NCBI GenBank assembly: GCA_947441695.1
Contig: CANEUK010000091.1
Span: 1 to 6,074 of the forward strand
Length of the DNA stretch: 6,074 nucleotides
Source of the DNA: Rickettsiales bacterium
GTDB lineage: Bacteria > Pseudomonadota > Alphaproteobacteria > Rickettsiales > UBA1997
Direction of reading: 5' to 3'
Shown here: piece by piece, positions 4,816 through 6,074 of the stretch
Numbering within the stretch: position 1 is the first letter of the stretch
Layout of the letters: each line of letters begins with the position of its first letter
Made by a program: the position numbers and the translations under genes
Notes under the pieces: generated by a model
What the model was told of the DNA's origin: nothing
The model's input: the letters and a program-made list of their open reading frames with translations, nothing else
Database searches by the model: none

Positions 4816-5745
4816 ATGAAAATTTCTTCCAAAGTTAAAAAAATTCTTGCGTGCTACGAAACCGACAATGTTGGCACCAAAACCAATTTGGCGCGCATTT
4901 TAATGGAAGGAAAACTTGGCGGAACTGGAAAAATGTTGATTTTGCCAGTTGATCAAGGTTTTGAACACGGGCCCGACAGAAGTTTTGCGGTTAATCCTGA
5001 CGCTTACGATCCGCATTATCATTTTCAATTAGCAATTGACGCTGGTTTGAACGCTTACGCCGCACCACTTGGAATGATTGAAGCGGGCGCAGACACATTT
5101 GCTGGAGCAATTCCAACTATTTTAAAAATTAATTCTTCAAATTCTTTGCATAATGGCGGAACCGCGCCACATCAGGCTACAACCTCTTCGGTAAAAGACG
5201 CTTTGCGTTTGGGCTGTTCGGCAATTGGTTTTACAATTTATCCGGGTTCTGACGCCGCTTTTGACATGTTTGAAGAAATTCGCGAAATCGCCGAAGAAGC
5301 TAAATCATACGGTTTGGCGGTGGTTGTTTGGTCTTATCCACGTGGTGGCGACCTTTCAAAAATTGGCGAAACCGCAATGGACATTTGCACCTACGCGTCG
5401 CATATGGCGGCTTTGCTTGGTGCGCACATCATAAAAGTTAAACCTCCAACTCAAGCTTTAGAAAATTTAGAAGCAATTAAGGTCTATGAAAAAATGAAAA
5501 TTCCAGTTTCAAGCCTTGAAGAGCGCGTTAAACACGTGATGAAAGCCACTTTTAACAATCGCAGAATTGTAGTTTTTTCGGGCGGCAACGCCAAAGGCGA
5601 AAGCGAAATTTATAACGAAATTCGTCAAATTTACAAAGGCGGCGCCAACGGCTCAATTATTGGTCGAAACACCTTTCAACGTCCGCGTGACGAGGCTTTA
5701 AAAATGCTTGAAAACATCATCAAAATTTATCAAGGAAAGTTCTAA
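4816..5745 (+). CDS. fbaB: Class I fructose-bisphosphate aldolase (DhnA/FbaB type)
   Basis: Cytoplasmic enzyme that reversibly splits fructose 1,6-bisphosphate into dihydroxyacetone phosphate and glyceraldehyde 3-phosphate, serving glycolysis and gluconeogenesis through a lysine Schiff base and without a metal. The product is 309 residues, the usual length for the short bacterial/archaeal form. The opening GKLGGTGKMLILPVDQGFEHGP (32-53) is the family hallmark, with D46 and H51 in the active-site strand. AYDPHYHFQLAIDAGLNAYAAPLG follows. The predicted Schiff-base lysine is K207 in GAHIIKVKPPTQ. Phosphate contacts are expected from FSGGNAKG (254-261) and from GSIIGRNTFQRP (279-290). All expected motifs are intact. 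ATG 4816 fits the start of homologues, although no Shine-Dalgarno precedes it. It appears to be monocistronic, with a promoter candidate upstream and its own terminator. Close similarity to forms I recall from Rickettsiales supports an alphaproteobacterial host. Transaldolase-like or DeoC-like relatives are unlikely given the motif set. Confidence 0.96.
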   Translation: MKISSKVKKILACYETDNVGTKTNLARILMEGKLGGTGKMLILPVDQGFEHGPDRSFAVNPDAYDPHYHFQLAIDAGLNAYAAPLGMIEAGADTFAGAIPTILKINSSNSLHNGGTAPHQATTSSVKDALRLGCSAIGFTIYPGSDAAFDMFEEIREIAEEAKSYGLAVVVWSYPRGGDLSKIGETAMDICTYASHMAALLGAHIIKVKPPTQALENLEAIKVYEKMKIPVSSLEERVKHVMKATFNNRRIVVFSGGNAKGESEIYNEIRQIYKGGANGSIIGRNTFQRPRDEALKMLENIIKIYQGKF

Positions 5746-5750
5746 ATTAA

Positions 5751-5787
5751 TCAAATTCGACTTGCGTCGAATTTGGGTTTATTTTTA
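5751..5787 (+). terminator. Terminator of fbaB
   Basis: AAATTCGAC (5753-5761) pairs perfectly with GTCGAATTT (5766-5774) over a TTGC loop, extended by a C-G and a T-G pair at 5752/5775 and 5751/5776. The T-rich tract TTTATTTTT follows. It starts 6 bases after the fbaB stop. Confidence 0.72.
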
Positions 5788-5865
5788 GTTGCTGCGCGAA
5801 GTAAATTCACGCATCTGCAATAGATTTTATTTTTTTTGAGAAAATCGTAAATCTTCAATCAGCTT

Positions 5866-5874
5866 TGGTATAAA
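5866..5874 (+). promoter_or_regulatory. Extended -10 promoter for the gene at 5914
   Basis: TGGTATAAA fits the extended -10 pattern TGnTATAAT (5 of 6 in the hexamer), which can work without a good -35; none is seen 16-18 bases upstream. It predicts a start near 5881 and a ~33-base leader containing the tandem repeat. Confidence 0.4.
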
Positions 5875-5888
5875 AATTAGTTAAATCA

Positions 5889-5910
5889 CACCACAAAAAC
5901 ACCACAAAAA
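5889..5910 (+). repeat. Tandem 11-bp repeat, two copies
   Basis: CACCACAAAAA occurs twice back to back (5889-5899 and 5900-5910), 3 bases before the ATG at 5914. It occupies the place where a ribosome site would be and contains none. It may be replication slippage or an unstructured A-rich leader that helps initiation. Confidence 0.6.
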
Positions 5911-5913
5911 TTT

Positions 5914-6074
5914 ATGTCTACAATCGCTATGAACCTTACAACCATAGATACTTTAGCCTTTTCAAAAAGAATGCAAAAAATTGATTTGGTGCGCAAAGAA
6001 ATCGAATTATCCAAGCAAGAAGTAATAATTAGAACTGGTCGCTCTATTTACGTTGCAACCGCTCTAATTATTAC
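5914..6074 (+). CDS. Small coiled-coil, membrane-anchored protein, DUF1640/CCDC90-like (runs off the right edge)
   Basis: The frame gives 53 residues and stays open to the edge. NLTTIDTLAFSKRMQKI resembles the start of DUF1640/CCDC90 proteins (DTLAFAKxLxxAG type). It passes into a charged helix LVRKEIELSKQEVIIRTG and then a hydrophobic stretch SIYVATALII, the start of a membrane anchor, as at the C-terminus of that family (RxDxxIRxG then a transmembrane helix). Most members have 50 or more coiled-coil residues between these parts; here the anchor begins near residue 43, so this is a shortened version or an internal deletion. A second in-frame ATG at 5929 is equally plausible as the start, as neither has a Shine-Dalgarno. 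Function is unknown; orientation would be cytoplasmic coiled coil with a C-terminal anchor. Family is a tentative call from pattern alone. Confidence 0.65.
   Translation, partial: MSTIAMNLTTIDTLAFSKRMQKIDLVRKEIELSKQEVIIRTGRSIYVATALII

Noticed and set aside
5225..5434. Plus-strand 69-codon frame inside fbaB
   Set aside because: Shifted frame within a fully conserved aldolase.
2904..5745. HEPN gene as a toxin paired with a neighbouring antitoxin
   Set aside because: The neighbours are a metabolic aldolase (divergent) and a decayed remnant; no small DNA-binding or nucleotidyltransferase gene is adjacent.

Overview
This is a low-GC bacterial window with moderately compact gene spacing. Taxonomy is inferred, not seen directly. 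The YejE-type permease, a Cas9 opening typical of the alphaproteobacterial type II-C clade, a short class I fructose-bisphosphate aldolase like those of Rickettsiales, and a small DUF1640/CCDC90-like membrane protein together point to an AT-rich alphaproteobacterium, perhaps host-associated. The species cannot be named from this window.

Left end (1-293): the first 40 codons of a cas9 gene run leftward off the window. Divergent from it, on the + strand, lies a stretch with three successive hairpins that ends in a textbook intrinsic terminator (261-293). Its position, size and fold make it a strong candidate for the tracrRNA of this CRISPR system. The CRISPR array and cas1/cas2 are not in the window. 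Right after that terminator is a secreted minimal ATP-dependent DNA ligase (LigE type, 315-1148), whose correct start is a TTG behind the clearest Shine-Dalgarno in the window.

Middle (1149-2903): a gene-poor stretch carries a long hairpin, a minus-strand terminator (1414-1439) and a ~160-bp hairpin element with ~35-bp terminal inverted repeats (1462-1621) flanked by TA, like a MITE. One end of this element supplies the last residues and the stop codon of the ABC permease gene yejE (1608-2615, minus). It lies between yejE and yejE's probable terminator. yejE stands alone here, without yejA, yejB or yejF. Upstream of it is a 288-bp gap with two + strand hairpins and a decayed coding remnant.

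Right half (2904-6074): a large helical protein on the minus strand ends in a HEPN-type R-x4-H motif of the DUF4209 kind, so it is a candidate RNase or defence-type protein of unknown role. It is divergent from fbaB, a class I aldolase of glycolysis/gluconeogenesis (4816-5745), which has its own terminator. After a short promoter-like region, a small predicted membrane-anchored protein (DUF1640/CCDC90-like) starts at 5914 and runs off the end.

The genes do not form one pathway. The window reads as a patchwork: one edge of a CRISPR-Cas9 locus, scattered housekeeping genes (yejE, fbaB), a ligase, a HEPN protein and a palindromic insertion.
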